Shown in pieces: positions 1 through 8,517 of a stretch of DNA of 64,000 nucleotides. Origin of the DNA: Streptomyces ficellus (GTDB lineage Bacteria; Actinomycetota; Actinomycetes; Streptomycetales; Streptomycetaceae); contig NZ_JAUEPL010000004.1 in assembly GCF_030406405.1 (NCBI RefSeq), positions 184,173-248,172 on the forward strand, in the 5' to 3' direction. The position numbers were made by a program, and so were the translations under genes. Every line of letters starts with the position of its first letter. Positions within the stretch are counted from its first letter, which is position 1. A model generated the notes under the pieces. It did not search any database and had not been told where the DNA came from. It was given only the letters and a program-made list of their open reading frames with translations.

Positions 1-149
1 GAGGGAGCCGATGGTGACGCGGACGTCGTCGTCTTCAACACGTGCGCGGTACGGGAGAACGCCGACAACAAGCTGTACGGCAACCTCGGCCGGCTCGCCC
101 CGATGAAGTCGAAGCGGCCCGGCATGCAGATCGCAGTCGTTGGCTGCCC
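1..149 (+). pseudogene. miaB: miaB fragment (tRNA methylthiotransferase)
   Basis: The frame running from base 1 reads through a segment typical of the N-terminal UPF0004 domain of MiaB, including [20 protein letters not shown] and, further on, [10 protein letters not shown]. The Cys of NTCAVRE and the Cys of VGC are two of the conserved cysteines of that domain. MiaB adds the 2-methylthio group to i6A37 of tRNA. The similarity stops at about base 149, where antisense EF-hand coding sequence begins, so the gene is cut here. The part before base 1 is outside the window. No radical-SAM domain follows, so this scrap cannot be functional. Recognition of the family is secure. Confidence 0.8.
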
Positions 150-664
150 AGAATCCCATCACCGTCACGGTCGATCTCCTGAAACCCTCGGGCGAGGTCG
201 GCCGGTTGCAGTTGGGGACCGAAGACCCGGCGGTACTCCGCCAGCTCCAGATGTCCGCTCTGATCGCAGTCGGCCGCGTCGAAGACCGCCGCCATGACCT
301 GGAGCAGCCCGGATCGCAGGTACGGTCGGCCCGCGGCCGGGTCCGACAGCGTGCCCACCACGAACTCGTCCTTGGAGACGCAGCCGTCGTCGTCCGTGTC
401 CAGCGCGGGCAGTTGGGCCCACCACCCGTCGAAGGCGTCGTAGACCCGCTGTTCAGCCCTATCGGTGAGATCGAGCGGCCAGCACACGGAGAGCACCATG
501 GCCTGCAGGTCCTCACAGGTAATGAAGCCGTAGCAGGTCTGGTCGAGTACGTCGTCGAAGAAGCGTCCCACCCGCGCCGGGCGCGCATCCGCCGCGCCCG
601 AGCGCCGGCGCGGAGCCGGGATTCGACGCCGGGCGACCCGCGGTTCGACAGATCGGCCTTCCAT
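150..664 (-). pseudogene. Truncated EF-hand calcium-binding protein
   Basis: The minus-strand frame contains EF-hand loops DTDDDGCVSKDE and [12 protein letters not shown] and the start of a fourth, DRDGDGIL. It breaks off exactly where the miaB scrap starts. A degenerate first hand (DQTCYGFITCED) precedes them. The arrangement matches the intact calerythrin-like four-hand protein at 57669-58166, so this was probably a similar cytosolic Ca2+-binding protein that has lost its last half-hand. The N-terminus is uncertain: ATG at 664 is used here, but a frame shared with an ATG at 867 may be the true start with a frameshift between. Confidence 0.6.
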
Positions 665-866
665 GGCAGCCGACACGAGCGGCAGAAACCGCCACCTTGC
701 CGGTCGGCCGGCCAGACACCACCGGGCGGTGTGGCGTGGTGCACGAGCCACGACAGAGTCCGGTCGCGGCGACGAACGGGCGAGTGCAGTCGGCGACGGT
801 ACGTCGGGCCGGGGGTGGGGGCGGCGTCGACGTAGCCGTCTGCGGCGAGGTGCGTCTGGGGGTTCA

Positions 867-1069
867 TCAGCTGGCCTCCGCCAGGGTCTCTGTGGGGCGA
901 GGCGAGTGAGGTCGGGAGTGTACTGAGCGAGGTCCAGCAGCTCGCGATTGCGCCGCTTCTGGGCATCGGTGAGCGGCCGGACGTGCGGGCTGTGGCGGTG
1001 CCAGAGCGGCGAGGCCGGCGGCTCGGGGTAGGCGAGCGTGTGGTCGACGTCGCGGTTGGTGCTGCTCAT
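867..1069 (-). pseudogene. Small protein, about 66 aa, one frameshift
   Basis: The reading frame starts at ATG 1069 (MSSTNRDVDHTLAYPEPP) and after a one-base shift ends in PTETLAEAS at a TGA at 867-869. Its ATG overlaps the stop of the upstream small gene (ATGA), and its stop overlaps an ATG leading toward the EF-hand frame (TGATG). That pattern of translational coupling argues that this is a real gene. I do not recognise the family. The length of 203 nt is not a multiple of three, so one indel is required. Confidence 0.4.
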
Positions 1070-1356
1070 TGAGCCCTCCACCTGGAGGTGAGGGGGCAGG
1101 CGTGGTCGGTGGTCCCGCCCTTGGGCGGGTCGGAGCCGAACGGGTCTGGACGGGGTGCTCCGCGTTCCAGAGCTCCGCACACGTTGTGCACGGGCTCGTC
1201 GGCGTGGGACCTCAGCGGGGTGGTGGTGCCACACAGCACGCCCGACGCGGGCAGGGCGGAGTGCTTGTAGTGGCGCCAGTTCAGGAGCCGGACCGGCGCC
1301 ACGGGCTGTTCCGGCGGTGTGGGCACCGCGCGCACGTGGCGGCGCCGAGTGGTCAC
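1066..1356 (-). CDS. Small hypothetical protein
   Basis: A 96-residue frame with a GTG start that overlaps the TGA of the upstream ASCH-domain gene (GTGA) and a stop that overlaps the ATG of the downstream small gene (ATGA). It contains VRLLNWRHYKHSALPASG and two isolated cysteines, with no signal peptide or membrane segment. Function is unknown. The four-base overlaps on both sides are the main evidence that it is translated and belongs to one operon. Confidence 0.4.
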   Translation of the reverse strand: MTTRRRHVRAVPTPPEQPVAPVRLLNWRHYKHSALPASGVLCGTTTPLRSHADEPVHNVCGALERGAPRPDPFGSDPPKGGTTDHACPLTSRWRAQ

Positions 1357-1670
1357 GGCCGCAGGTGCGGCAGTTGCTGGAGGACCTGAGCGATCAGGTT
1401 CCCGGTGGCCGCCAGGGTCCGAACTGTCCGCGCGCGGGGATCGGCAGGGCGAGGGCTTGGACGTCGCTGGCTTCCAGATGCCACGCGTCGGGCTGTGCCC
1501 CCGGCGTGCAGAGCGGGGAGCCGCCGGGGTTCGGGTGGCAGCTGGTCAGCCGGTCGACGCCGATCACTGCGCCGGTCGTCAGCTCGCGGCTGCGGATCGT
1601 GCGGGTGATCAGCGGCATGCGAAGGGCTGGCCGGTCGATCTGCTGGCTCGCGTGCAGCAGCAGCCAGCCG
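1353..1670 (-). pseudogene. ASCH-domain protein, frameshifted
   Basis: The frame reads GWLLLHASQQIDRPALR, then RTIRSRELTTGAVIGV, then AQPDAWHLEASDVQALALP, which is the core of an ASCH (ASC-1 homology, PUA-like) RNA-binding domain. The last 20 residues (LIAQVLQQLPHLRP) lie in another frame, so one indel separates them, and the N-terminus is also broken. ASCH proteins are thought to bind RNA or modified nucleosides. It heads the coupled small-gene operon running down to the EF-hand remnant. Confidence 0.5.
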
Positions 1671-1883
1671 CAACGGTCTGCTGCGCCAGCAGCTGGCCGA
1701 CCGTGCCGGTGTCGTCCGGGTACTGCCGAGGCAGCCGAGGAGCGGCGACAGCGCACATCCGGGGCCGCCGGGCCTGGGGTGATCGTCCGGTGCCGGGGCC
1801 AGATTCAGCAGGCGTACCGTGAGCGAGCACCGGACGACGACGGCGTACCGAAGCCGGTCTCGGGGTGGGGTTACCTCTGCGGG

Positions 1884-2489
1884 TCAGACGGGGGTGTTCT
1901 CGTCGGGGACGAAGGGGTCTCCGTGGCCGGGGACGACCAGGGCGGGCTTGAGGGCGAGAATTTTGCGGCGGGAGGCGCGCAGACCCTCATGGTCGTCGGA
2001 GGTGGGATCTTCGGCGGGGCCGTGGACGCTCCACCAGGCGTGGGTGAGGACGACGGTCCCTTCGGCGGTGTCCGCGACGGTGGAGATGTCCTGGGGGGTG
2101 TGGCCGGGCGTTTCGATCAGGCGGATCGAAGGGGAAAGCCGGTGCCCGTCGGCGGGCCGGTCGTACCAGAGGTTGTTGTGGTAGACGGCCCAGACGTCGT
2201 GGGCGCGCGCGTTGGGGAAGAGGGCTGCGTTGAGGGTGTGGTCGGGGTGGTGGTGGCTGAAGACCACGTCGGTCACCTGCTCGGGGCTGATTCCGGCGGC
2301 GGCGAGCGGGTCGAGGATGAGTTTGCGGTCCTCGACCATGCCGGGGTCGACGACGACGATTGTGTCGCCGTCGCGCAGGAGGCAAACGGTCGAGGCGACG
2401 TGCCAGGGCTTCTCGCGACCGTCGCGATCCGCATTGCGTGCGTCAAGGCTGTCGTAGCCGGTGGTCAGCAGGGTGAATGTGGCCGTCAT
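1884..2489 (-). CDS. MBL-fold metallo-hydrolase (lactonase-like)
   Basis: A 201-residue cytosolic metallo-beta-lactamase-fold enzyme. The metal-binding motif HHHPDH lies at residues 79-84 (His79, His81, Asp83, His84), preceded by VVDPGMV. Later metal ligands are visible as ETPGHTPQD and VPGHGDP. Size and motif resemble N-acyl-homoserine or gamma-butyrolactone hydrolases, but the substrate cannot be told from sequence. ATG 2489 is preceded by GAAGG. It lies 143 bp downstream of the CGNR regulator on the same strand, probably in one transcript. Confidence 0.85.
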   Translation of the reverse strand: MTATFTLLTTGYDSLDARNADRDGREKPWHVASTVCLLRDGDTIVVVDPGMVEDRKLILDPLAAAGISPEQVTDVVFSHHHPDHTLNAALFPNARAHDVWAVYHNNLWYDRPADGHRLSPSIRLIETPGHTPQDISTVADTAEGTVVLTHAWWSVHGPAEDPTSDDHEGLRASRRKILALKPALVVPGHGDPFVPDENTPV

Positions 2490-2632
2490 GAGAGGTGATG
2501 GTCCTTCGTTGATCGTGGGGGATGGCCGGATGGAGAGCGCGGTGTGCCATCCATGCCGGGGGCTTGAGGGTGTGCGAAGCCGCGCCCCGGCGCGGGTCTC
2601 GTGAACCGTCGGCGGGGCGGGGGTGGCCGAAC

Positions 2633-3241
2633 TCAGTCGGTGGTGGTCTGGGTGCGGCGGGCGTAGGCGCGAGCGGCGCGGGCTCGGTCGCCGCAGCGGA
2701 CCGAGCACCACTGGCGGCGCCCGGCGCGCAGCAGGTAGCGGTTGCAGGGGGCCGAGGGGCAGGCCGTCAGCCGTTCGGCGTCGGGCCCGGTGAGCAGGTC
2801 GGCGGCGTCGGCGGCGAGGATGCCCAGGGCTTGGTCGACGATCTGGTCGATGGGGTGAGGGGCGGTGCGGTGCATGCCGCGGACGGAGTCCCAGCCGAGC
2901 GGGGAGGCGGTGGGGACCCGGGTGAGGGCGTCGTTGACGGCGGCCAGTGCGGTGGCGGGGGCGGGGTGGCCGCCGACTTGGGCGGCGAGCAGGGCGCGTA
3001 CCTGTTCGCGCAGGGAGCGCAGGCGTGCCGCGCAGATCTCCTGCATACCGGCGTCCGCGGGGGCCAGGTTGTGGTCGACCAGCCACTGGTTGGCGCCGGA
3101 CGGGGTGCCCAGCACGTCGAGGAACTGGCCGCCCGGCAGGGCGATGGCGCTGTTGGCGAGGTCGAGCGCGGGGTAGTGCTCAGCGCCCGGCGCCGGCGGC
3201 AGGCCCGGGTCGACAGTTTCGGCGGTATCGGTCTCACTCAC
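2633..3241 (-). CDS. CGNR zinc-finger transcriptional regulator
   Basis: About 202 residues. The N-terminal part (LDLANSAIALPGG onward) matches the ABATE domain of this family. The C-terminal zinc finger reads CPSAPCNRY then WCSVRCGDR, where the name-giving CGNR is CGDR, followed by a basic tail. Such proteins are DNA-binding regulators with a small-molecule-sensing N-terminal domain. GTG 3241 is preferred because the alternative ATGs at 3268 and 3277 fall within the inverted repeat at 3266-3296. It is divergent from the MBL/LLM/MFS operon and is the likely regulator of both sides. Confidence 0.85.
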   Translation of the reverse strand: MSETDTAETVDPGLPPAPGAEHYPALDLANSAIALPGGQFLDVLGTPSGANQWLVDHNLAPADAGMQEICAARLRSLREQVRALLAAQVGGHPAPATALAAVNDALTRVPTASPLGWDSVRGMHRTAPHPIDQIVDQALGILAADAADLLTGPDAERLTACPSAPCNRYLLRAGRRQWCSVRCGDRARAARAYARRTQTTTD

Positions 3242-3265
3242 GCATCTCACGTTACAGCTTGCTTT

Positions 3266-3296
3266 CATCCGTGACAAACCCCTATGGTCACGGATG
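3266..3296. promoter_or_regulatory. Divergent operator: perfect 10-bp inverted repeat
   Basis: The arms CATCCGTGAC (3266-3275) and GTCACGGATG (3287-3296) are perfect complements separated by 11 bp. They sit between the CGNR regulator and the MBL/LLM/MFS genes. A partial half-site, ATCCGTGAGG, follows at about 3309. The spacing of about two helical turns centre to centre fits a dimeric regulator, probably the adjacent CGNR protein. Confidence 0.65.
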
Positions 3297-3327
3297 TAAG
3301 CCTATCTATCCGTGAGGTGATTTCGTC

Positions 3328-4095
3328 ATGACAGTAACCGGCGCGTCCAGCGAGCAGGTCCCCGTCCGTGTCTTCGGCGGCCCGACCGCGCTCATCGCGT
3401 ACGGCGGGCTGAGGTTCCTGACCGACCCGACCTTCGACGCCCCCGGCACCTACCCGTCGGGGCTGGCCAAGACCGCGCCTGCCTCCGCCGCGCCCGCCGA
3501 TCTGGGCCGTATCGATGTGGTGCTGCTGTCGCATGACGAGCACGACGACAACCTCGATGCCTCGGGCCGCGCCCTGCTCGCCGACGTACCCCTGACCCTG
3601 ACCACGCCCAGCGGCGCGGGCCGACTGGGCGGCACCGCACGCCCCCTGAAGGACTGGGAGTCCATCGAGCTGGACCGCCCCGGCGGCGGCACGATCACCG
3701 TCACCGGCGTTCCGGCCCTGCACGGACCGGGGGCACGCGAGGACCTCGAACCGGTCGTCGGCGAGGTCGTCGGCTTCGTCCTGAGCGGTGATGGCCTGCC
3801 CACCGTCTACGTCAGCGGCGACAACGCCCAGCTCTCCGTGGTCCGTGAGATCGCCGACCGTTTCGGCCCGGTGGACACCGCTGTGCTGTTCGCCGGCGCC
3901 GTCCGCACCGATGTCCTGGACCGCCAACTGCTCACCCTCGACAGCGCTCAGGCCGCCGAGGCCGCCCGCATCCTGGGCGCCCGCCGCATCGTGCCCGTTC
4001 ACTTCGACAGCTGGGCCCACTTCACCGAGGGCCGCGAGCAGCTCGTGGACGCCTTCACCACCGCCGGATTGATCGACCGGGTGGAACTGGCCTGA
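3328..4095 (+). CDS. MBL-fold metallo-hydrolase (UlaG-like)
   Basis: A 255-residue protein of the metallo-beta-lactamase superfamily. The metal site reads LSHDEHDDNLD (His69, His72, Asp73/74), with later motifs ALHGPG, VSGDN and VPVHFDSWAHF. This layout fits the UlaG-like branch, members of which hydrolyse lactones or phosphoesters. It has no signal peptide. It is the first gene after the divergent operator and precedes the LLM oxygenase and MFS pump, suggesting a shared small-molecule substrate. Substrate is unknown. Confidence 0.85.
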   Translation: MTVTGASSEQVPVRVFGGPTALIAYGGLRFLTDPTFDAPGTYPSGLAKTAPASAAPADLGRIDVVLLSHDEHDDNLDASGRALLADVPLTLTTPSGAGRLGGTARPLKDWESIELDRPGGGTITVTGVPALHGPGAREDLEPVVGEVVGFVLSGDGLPTVYVSGDNAQLSVVREIADRFGPVDTAVLFAGAVRTDVLDRQLLTLDSAQAAEAARILGARRIVPVHFDSWAHFTEGREQLVDAFTTAGLIDRVELA

Positions 4096-4108
4096 CCTCG
4101 AACGCCCT

Positions 4109-4145
4109 GGCCGCTGCGGTGTGTCACGAGCGCACCGCAGCGGCC
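4109..4145 (+). terminator. Strong hairpin between MBL and LLM genes
   Basis: GGCCGCTGCGGTG (4109-4121) is perfectly repeated in inverse at 4133-4145, giving a 13-bp GC stem. No U-tract follows. It may attenuate transcription or stabilise the upstream message rather than end it fully. Confidence 0.5.
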
Positions 4146-4198
4146 CATTCCCCGGCCCGGCCACTCGCGCCGGGCCGGCGCACCGCAGAAGGATTCCC

Positions 4199-5299
4199 GT
4201 GAACGACCCGATCAAGGGCATAGCCCGCGGATCTGCTCCCGCGCCGCTGTCCGTCCTCGACACCGCCCTGGCCGGCCGCGGCATCAGCGCCACCGACGCC
4301 CTGTCCGGCAGCATCGCCCTGGCTGAACTCGCCGAGAGGCGCGGCTTCACCCGCTACTGGGTGACCGAACACCACTCCATGCCAGGCGTCTCCTCCTCCA
4401 GCCCCGCCGTCCTGCTGGCTCGGCTGACCGCCCACACCACGCGCCTGCGGCTTGGGGCGGGCGGAGTAATGCTGCCCAACCACCCCCCGCTGATCGTCGC
4501 CGAGCAGTACGGCCTTCTCCAAGCCCTCGCGCCGAACCGGATCGACCTCGGTCTGGGTCGCGCCCCGGGCACCAACCAGGCCACCGCAGCCGCCCTGCGC
4601 CGCGGCCGCTCGGACAACGACGACTTCCCCCAGCAGGTCAACGAGCTGCTGCACTTCCTCAACGACGACTTCCCCGAAGAACACCCCTACCACGAGCGCG
4701 TCTACGCCGTGCCCGGACCCGGACAGGACAAGGAGAACGGACTTTCACAGACGGCCGGCCGGCCCTCGGTCTGGCTGCTGGGATCCTCCGGGTACTCCGC
4801 CCAGCTCGCCGCCCACCTCGGCCTGCCCTTCGCCTTCGCCGCGCACTTCTCTCCCGAGCACGTCGCCGCTGCGCTCCAGCTCTACCGCGACCGGTTCACC
4901 CCCTCAGCCGCCCTGGCCGAGCCGTACGCACTGGCCAGCTTCGCCGTCATGGCCGCCGACGACGAGCACGAGGCCCTGCGCCAGACACGCAGCTACGCCC
5001 ACAGCATGATGCGCATGCTCCATGGCAAGTCCTACGTCGTGCGCACGCCCGACGAGGCCGCCTCCCACCGCTACACCGCCTCCGAGCAGCATGTCCTCGA
5101 CCGCTGGACCAACAGCGTCCTGCACGGCACACCCGACCAGGTCACCGCGCACCTCAACCGCCTGCACGAGACAGCTCTCCCCGACGAGATCATGCTCGCC
5201 AGCGTGGGCCACAGCCCTCAGGCGCTCCTGCACTCCACTCAACTCATCACCGATGCCTACAACCTGCCGACCACACCGGCCCCCGTGTCCGTTCGCTAA
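4199..5299 (+). CDS. LLM-class flavin-dependent oxidoreductase
   Basis: A 366-residue luciferase-like monooxygenase of the bacterial (MsnO8-like) type. Recognisable blocks are LAELAERRGFTRYWVTEHH, GAGGVMLPNH, IDLGLGRAPGT and WLLGSSGYSA. Such enzymes use FMNH2 or F420 and O2 and act in the cytosol. GTG 4199 is chosen because AGAAGGA lies just upstream and the longer frame adds only low-complexity Arg/Pro sequence. It lies between a UlaG-like hydrolase and an MFS pump, consistent with modification of a compound that is then exported. Confidence 0.9.
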   Translation: MNDPIKGIARGSAPAPLSVLDTALAGRGISATDALSGSIALAELAERRGFTRYWVTEHHSMPGVSSSSPAVLLARLTAHTTRLRLGAGGVMLPNHPPLIVAEQYGLLQALAPNRIDLGLGRAPGTNQATAAALRRGRSDNDDFPQQVNELLHFLNDDFPEEHPYHERVYAVPGPGQDKENGLSQTAGRPSVWLLGSSGYSAQLAAHLGLPFAFAAHFSPEHVAAALQLYRDRFTPSAALAEPYALASFAVMAADDEHEALRQTRSYAHSMMRMLHGKSYVVRTPDEAASHRYTASEQHVLDRWTNSVLHGTPDQVTAHLNRLHETALPDEIMLASVGHSPQALLHSTQLITDAYNLPTTPAPVSVR

Positions 5300-5412
5300 A
5301 CCGGCCCCGCACCCGGCAGTTGGCACCAGACCGCGTCGAGCAGTCGGACAGGCAACCACATCAGGCGCCGCAACACCTCGCCCACCACCGCGGGGCTCGT
5401 AACGGAGAAACC

Positions 5413-6738
5413 ATGCACCACACCGCGACCACACCACCCAGCGGGCCGACAGACGCCCCATCGGCCACTCCTGCGCCTCCTATACCTGAGACGCAAAAAA
5501 GCATCCTGGTCATCCTGCTGGCCTCCCAAGTCCTCAGCGGCGTGGGGCTCGCGGCCGGCGTCACCGTGGCCGCCCTGCTGGCTCAGGACATGCTCCACTC
5601 CACCACCCTGGCCGGGCTGCCCAGCGCCCTGCTCACCGCGGGCTCCGCCCTCGCCGCCGTCACCATCGGCCGCATCTCGCAGACCCGCGGGCGCCGCCCC
5701 GGCCTGGCCGCCGGCTACCTCGCAGGCGCCCTCGGCGGTGCCGGAGTCGTCGCCGCAGCCGCCCTGGACAACTCCGCCCTGCTGTTCATCTCCCTCTTCC
5801 TCTACGGCGCCGGCACCGCCGCCAATCTCCAGGCCCGCTACGCCGGAGCCGACCTCGCCGCCCCGCGTCACCGCGCCCGCGCCCTGTCCACCGTCCTGGT
5901 CGCCACCACCCTGGGCGGCGTCGTCGGCCCCAACCTCACCGCCCCCGCCGGACACCTCGCCACCGCCCTCGCACTACCCCCGCTGAGCGGCCTGTTCCTC
6001 ATCTCCAGCGCGGCCTTCGCCCTGGCCGCACTGACCCTGCTGATCTGGCTGCGCCCCGACCCCCTCCTGCTCGCCCGTACCCTCCTTCCCGAGCCGGAGG
6101 GGCCAGAGCGCACCGGCACCGGACCGGCACCCGACGTCCCGCAGCCCGTCACACACCGCCGCCCCAGCCTGCCGCTGGGCGTACTGGTGATGATCCTCAG
6201 CCAGCTCGTCATGGTCGCGATCATGACGATGACCCCCGTGCACATGCACGACCACGGCCACAGCACCGCCGCCTCCGGCCTCGTCATAGCCCTGCACGTC
6301 GGCGCGATGTACTTGCCCTCACCCCTGACCGGAGCACTCACCGACCGCTACGGCCCCACCGTGATGGCCGCCGCCTCCGGCCTGACCCTGCTGGCTGCCG
6401 GCATCCTCGCCGCCGCCGCGCCCGCCGAGTCCGTCCTCCTGCTCACCCTCGCTCTCATCCTGCTCGGCATCGGCTGGAACTTCGGCCTCGTCAGCGGCAC
6501 CACCCTCATCACCGACGCCGTTCCCCTGGCCACGCGAGCCAAAACCCAAGGCATGGTCGACGTCGCCATCGCCATTGCCGGGGCCACCGGCGGCATGACC
6601 TCCGGGATCGTCGTCGCTGCAGCCAGCTACCCCCTCCTCGCCCTCACCGGCGCCGCTTTCGCACTTGCTCTCCTCCCCGCAGTCATCGTCACTGCCCAGA
6701 AAAGCCCGCCCCGCACACCTTCCTCGGAACGCCGATAG
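5413..6738 (+). CDS. MFS transporter
   Basis: A 441-residue integral membrane protein with about 12 predicted helices, beginning ILVILLASQVLSGVGLAAG. The loop between helices 2 and 3 has RISQTRGRRPGLAAGY, the MFS motif A region. A central hydrophilic loop (EPEGPERTGTGPAPD) separates the two halves. ATG 5413 follows AACGGAGAAACC. Transport direction and substrate are unknown; its place after the LLM monooxygenase suggests efflux. Confidence 0.9.
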   Translation: MHHTATTPPSGPTDAPSATPAPPIPETQKSILVILLASQVLSGVGLAAGVTVAALLAQDMLHSTTLAGLPSALLTAGSALAAVTIGRISQTRGRRPGLAAGYLAGALGGAGVVAAAALDNSALLFISLFLYGAGTAANLQARYAGADLAAPRHRARALSTVLVATTLGGVVGPNLTAPAGHLATALALPPLSGLFLISSAAFALAALTLLIWLRPDPLLLARTLLPEPEGPERTGTGPAPDVPQPVTHRRPSLPLGVLVMILSQLVMVAIMTMTPVHMHDHGHSTAASGLVIALHVGAMYLPSPLTGALTDRYGPTVMAAASGLTLLAAGILAAAAPAESVLLLTLALILLGIGWNFGLVSGTTLITDAVPLATRAKTQGMVDVAIAIAGATGGMTSGIVVAAASYPLLALTGAAFALALLPAVIVTAQKSPPRTPSSERR

Positions 6739-6872
6739 ACCAGCGCCGAACCGTCAGCCCGCCCGCCCAGGCATTCCGCAGTAACTGAACCGCCAGGCGC
6801 AGGAGGGCTCACGCCGCATAGGACGTGCCCGAGGGCGACACCCGGGCATTTCCCCGGGTTAGGCTCCCGCGC

Positions 6873-7280
6873 ATGAACAGCGAGAACCCTCACGCCGACC
6901 GGTTCCTCGGCGAGTTCCAGGAGCTCAAGCACGGCCGGCCCGACGGCCCTTCGCTCCGTGCTGCCATGCGCGGTCACGCAGGCCCGGACGAGCCCCGCCT
7001 CGTGGAGTATCTGCGCTCGGGTTCGATCCTTGCCGTCACTGGGTCTCGCGTTCACGACGTTCTGAGTCCCGGCCGAGAGCTGATCGACGGGCTGCATCTA
7101 CTGACCGACGGGCGATGGTTCTGGTACTCCGACCTCGCCCACTACGTCGAGCAGTACCACGTCGCCTTGGACGAGCGGTTCGTTCAGCATGCACAAGACC
7201 AGAACTGGGCTGCACCCCCTCTGACCACTGCTGAACTCATCAAGATCGGAGAGACCCTGTTCGACGACGAGAGCACCTGA
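6873..7280 (+). CDS. Hypothetical protein, 135 aa
   Basis: An acidic soluble protein with no signal peptide. Visible segments are GSRVHDVLSPGRELIDGLHL, LTDGRWFWYSDLAHYVE and ELIKIGETLFDDE. The DGRWFWYSDLAHYVE pattern is common in small Streptomyces proteins of unknown role. ATG 6873 is preferred over the upstream in-frame ATG at 6825 because that extension runs through a CCCGGG hairpin. Function unknown. Confidence 0.65.
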   Translation: MNSENPHADRFLGEFQELKHGRPDGPSLRAAMRGHAGPDEPRLVEYLRSGSILAVTGSRVHDVLSPGRELIDGLHLLTDGRWFWYSDLAHYVEQYHVALDERFVQHAQDQNWAAPPLTTAELIKIGETLFDDEST

Positions 7281-7289
7281 CCCGACGCC

Positions 7290-7815
7290 TCAAGAGCCTG
7301 ACTCGGCGAGTTAGGACCCCGAGGTGTCTCATACCCCGCATCGCTCAGATCATCGGTGTGCGCGGACGGCCCACCGGGCAGCGGGCGGCTGCGGTGGATC
7401 TGGGTGCGGTCGGCGAAGGTTACCGTCAGTGTCACACCTTTCGCCGCCTGTTGGCGCGTTCGCAGCCGCTCGCCGAGCTCGACCGCCAGCGACAGCAGCG
7501 CAGAGTGCACCAGTTCCGGGCCAGAGTATCGGTCGGGAAGCAGCGCTGCCCGCCGCGCTGTGCGGCAGCCCGGCCGACACCACCCGGCGGCGGTCAACTC
7601 CGCGGGCCGCTCCCGCAGCAGCCTGTCGGCCTTTCCGCCCAGCACCCGCTGCACCGTCCGGCCTCCGGCAGATTCGCCCGCAGCACGATCGTGTACACCC
7701 CGTACGTCGTCAGCGTCCGCTCGTGGGCGCGCCCGATGCCGTGAAGCTCACCAACCGGCCGCGGGTGAAGGAACGCCGCCACCTCCTCCCGGCCGGAGCC
7801 GACCATATGCACTCC
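7290..7815 (-). pseudogene. Y-family DNA polymerase remnant (DinB-like)
   Basis: Pieces of an impB/mucB/samB-type polymerase lie in two minus frames. LHGIGRAHERTLTTYGVYTI is the helix-hairpin-helix region. QRVLGGKADRLLRER, RYSGPELVHSALLSLAVEL and VTLTVTFADRTQIHRSR belong to the little-finger domain. The sequence stops at AHTDDL, and the catalytic palm domain is absent upstream. At least one frameshift plus truncation at both ends make it non-functional. Confidence 0.65.
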
Positions 7816-8079
7816 GCATGCACTCCGCCCAGCCCCGCTCCAGGGACGCCATTGACGCGACGGCAAAGACCGTTGCAGTACTAGTCGAAGACGATCGGCA
7901 GGAAGGGGGTAGCCGCGACCCCCGCGTCCGCCCACCGTCCCGACGTCCGCTCCGGCGACCGCCCCCGTTCCTGCACCCGCAGCCGGTGCTGCCGCAGTGC
8001 CGGCCAGGGACCCGCCCTCACGTCCCGTGACCATGATCGATAACGTTCGTTGGGGGCATGAACAACCTGAAGCGGGTCC

Positions 8080-8304
8080 TTACCGCGACAGGTCACTGGC
8101 GAGGGTCGTGGCGGTGGATGGGTCGCCGCGCTGCCGGCCCGGTACGCCCTCGCGGCGGGCGGTCTCGACCCTCTGCTCGTAGGTGAGGGGCGGGCGGTCC
8201 TTGGGGGCGGCGCGTACGGAGCGGTCCCAGACCTGTTGGGCAGGGCGCTGGTCGGTGTCGGAGAGGGGCAGCAACTGGTCCAAGAGGCGCTGAAGGACCT
8301 CCAT
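8080..8304 (-). CDS. Small hypothetical protein, 74 aa
   Basis: A charged frame from ATG 8304 reading MEVLQRLLDQLLPLSDTDQR and RPPLTYEQRVETARREGV. It has an amphipathic N-terminal helix and no signal peptide. I do not recognise a family. It could be the C-terminal remnant of a longer gene, since the upstream sequence continues in frame without similarity to anything I know. Confidence 0.3.
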   Translation of the reverse strand: MEVLQRLLDQLLPLSDTDQRPAQQVWDRSVRAAPKDRPPLTYEQRVETARREGVPGRQRGDPSTATTLASDLSR

Positions 8305-8517
8305 TCCGAGTGAACCGGGAAGTCCCGCCCCCGGGCCGCTACCGGCCCCGGAACGCGGTGCGTCGCGGCTACCGCGGCGCCGGGTCGGCCATCGTCCGCG
8401 TCTTGCACGTTTGCCCGGGGACCGCGGTGGAAGGGTTGACCCCGACGACCGGCCGGCCGAGTCGCTGACGGGACGGCCGATTCTCCTCGACGCCCTGAAC
8501 AGAACAGGAGCCCGCCG

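Noticed and set aside
1155..2498. Long plus-strand frames across 1.2-2.5 kb
   Set aside because: They run antisense to the MBL and ASCH-domain genes, with Gly/Val/Arg-rich composition typical of high-GC shadow frames.
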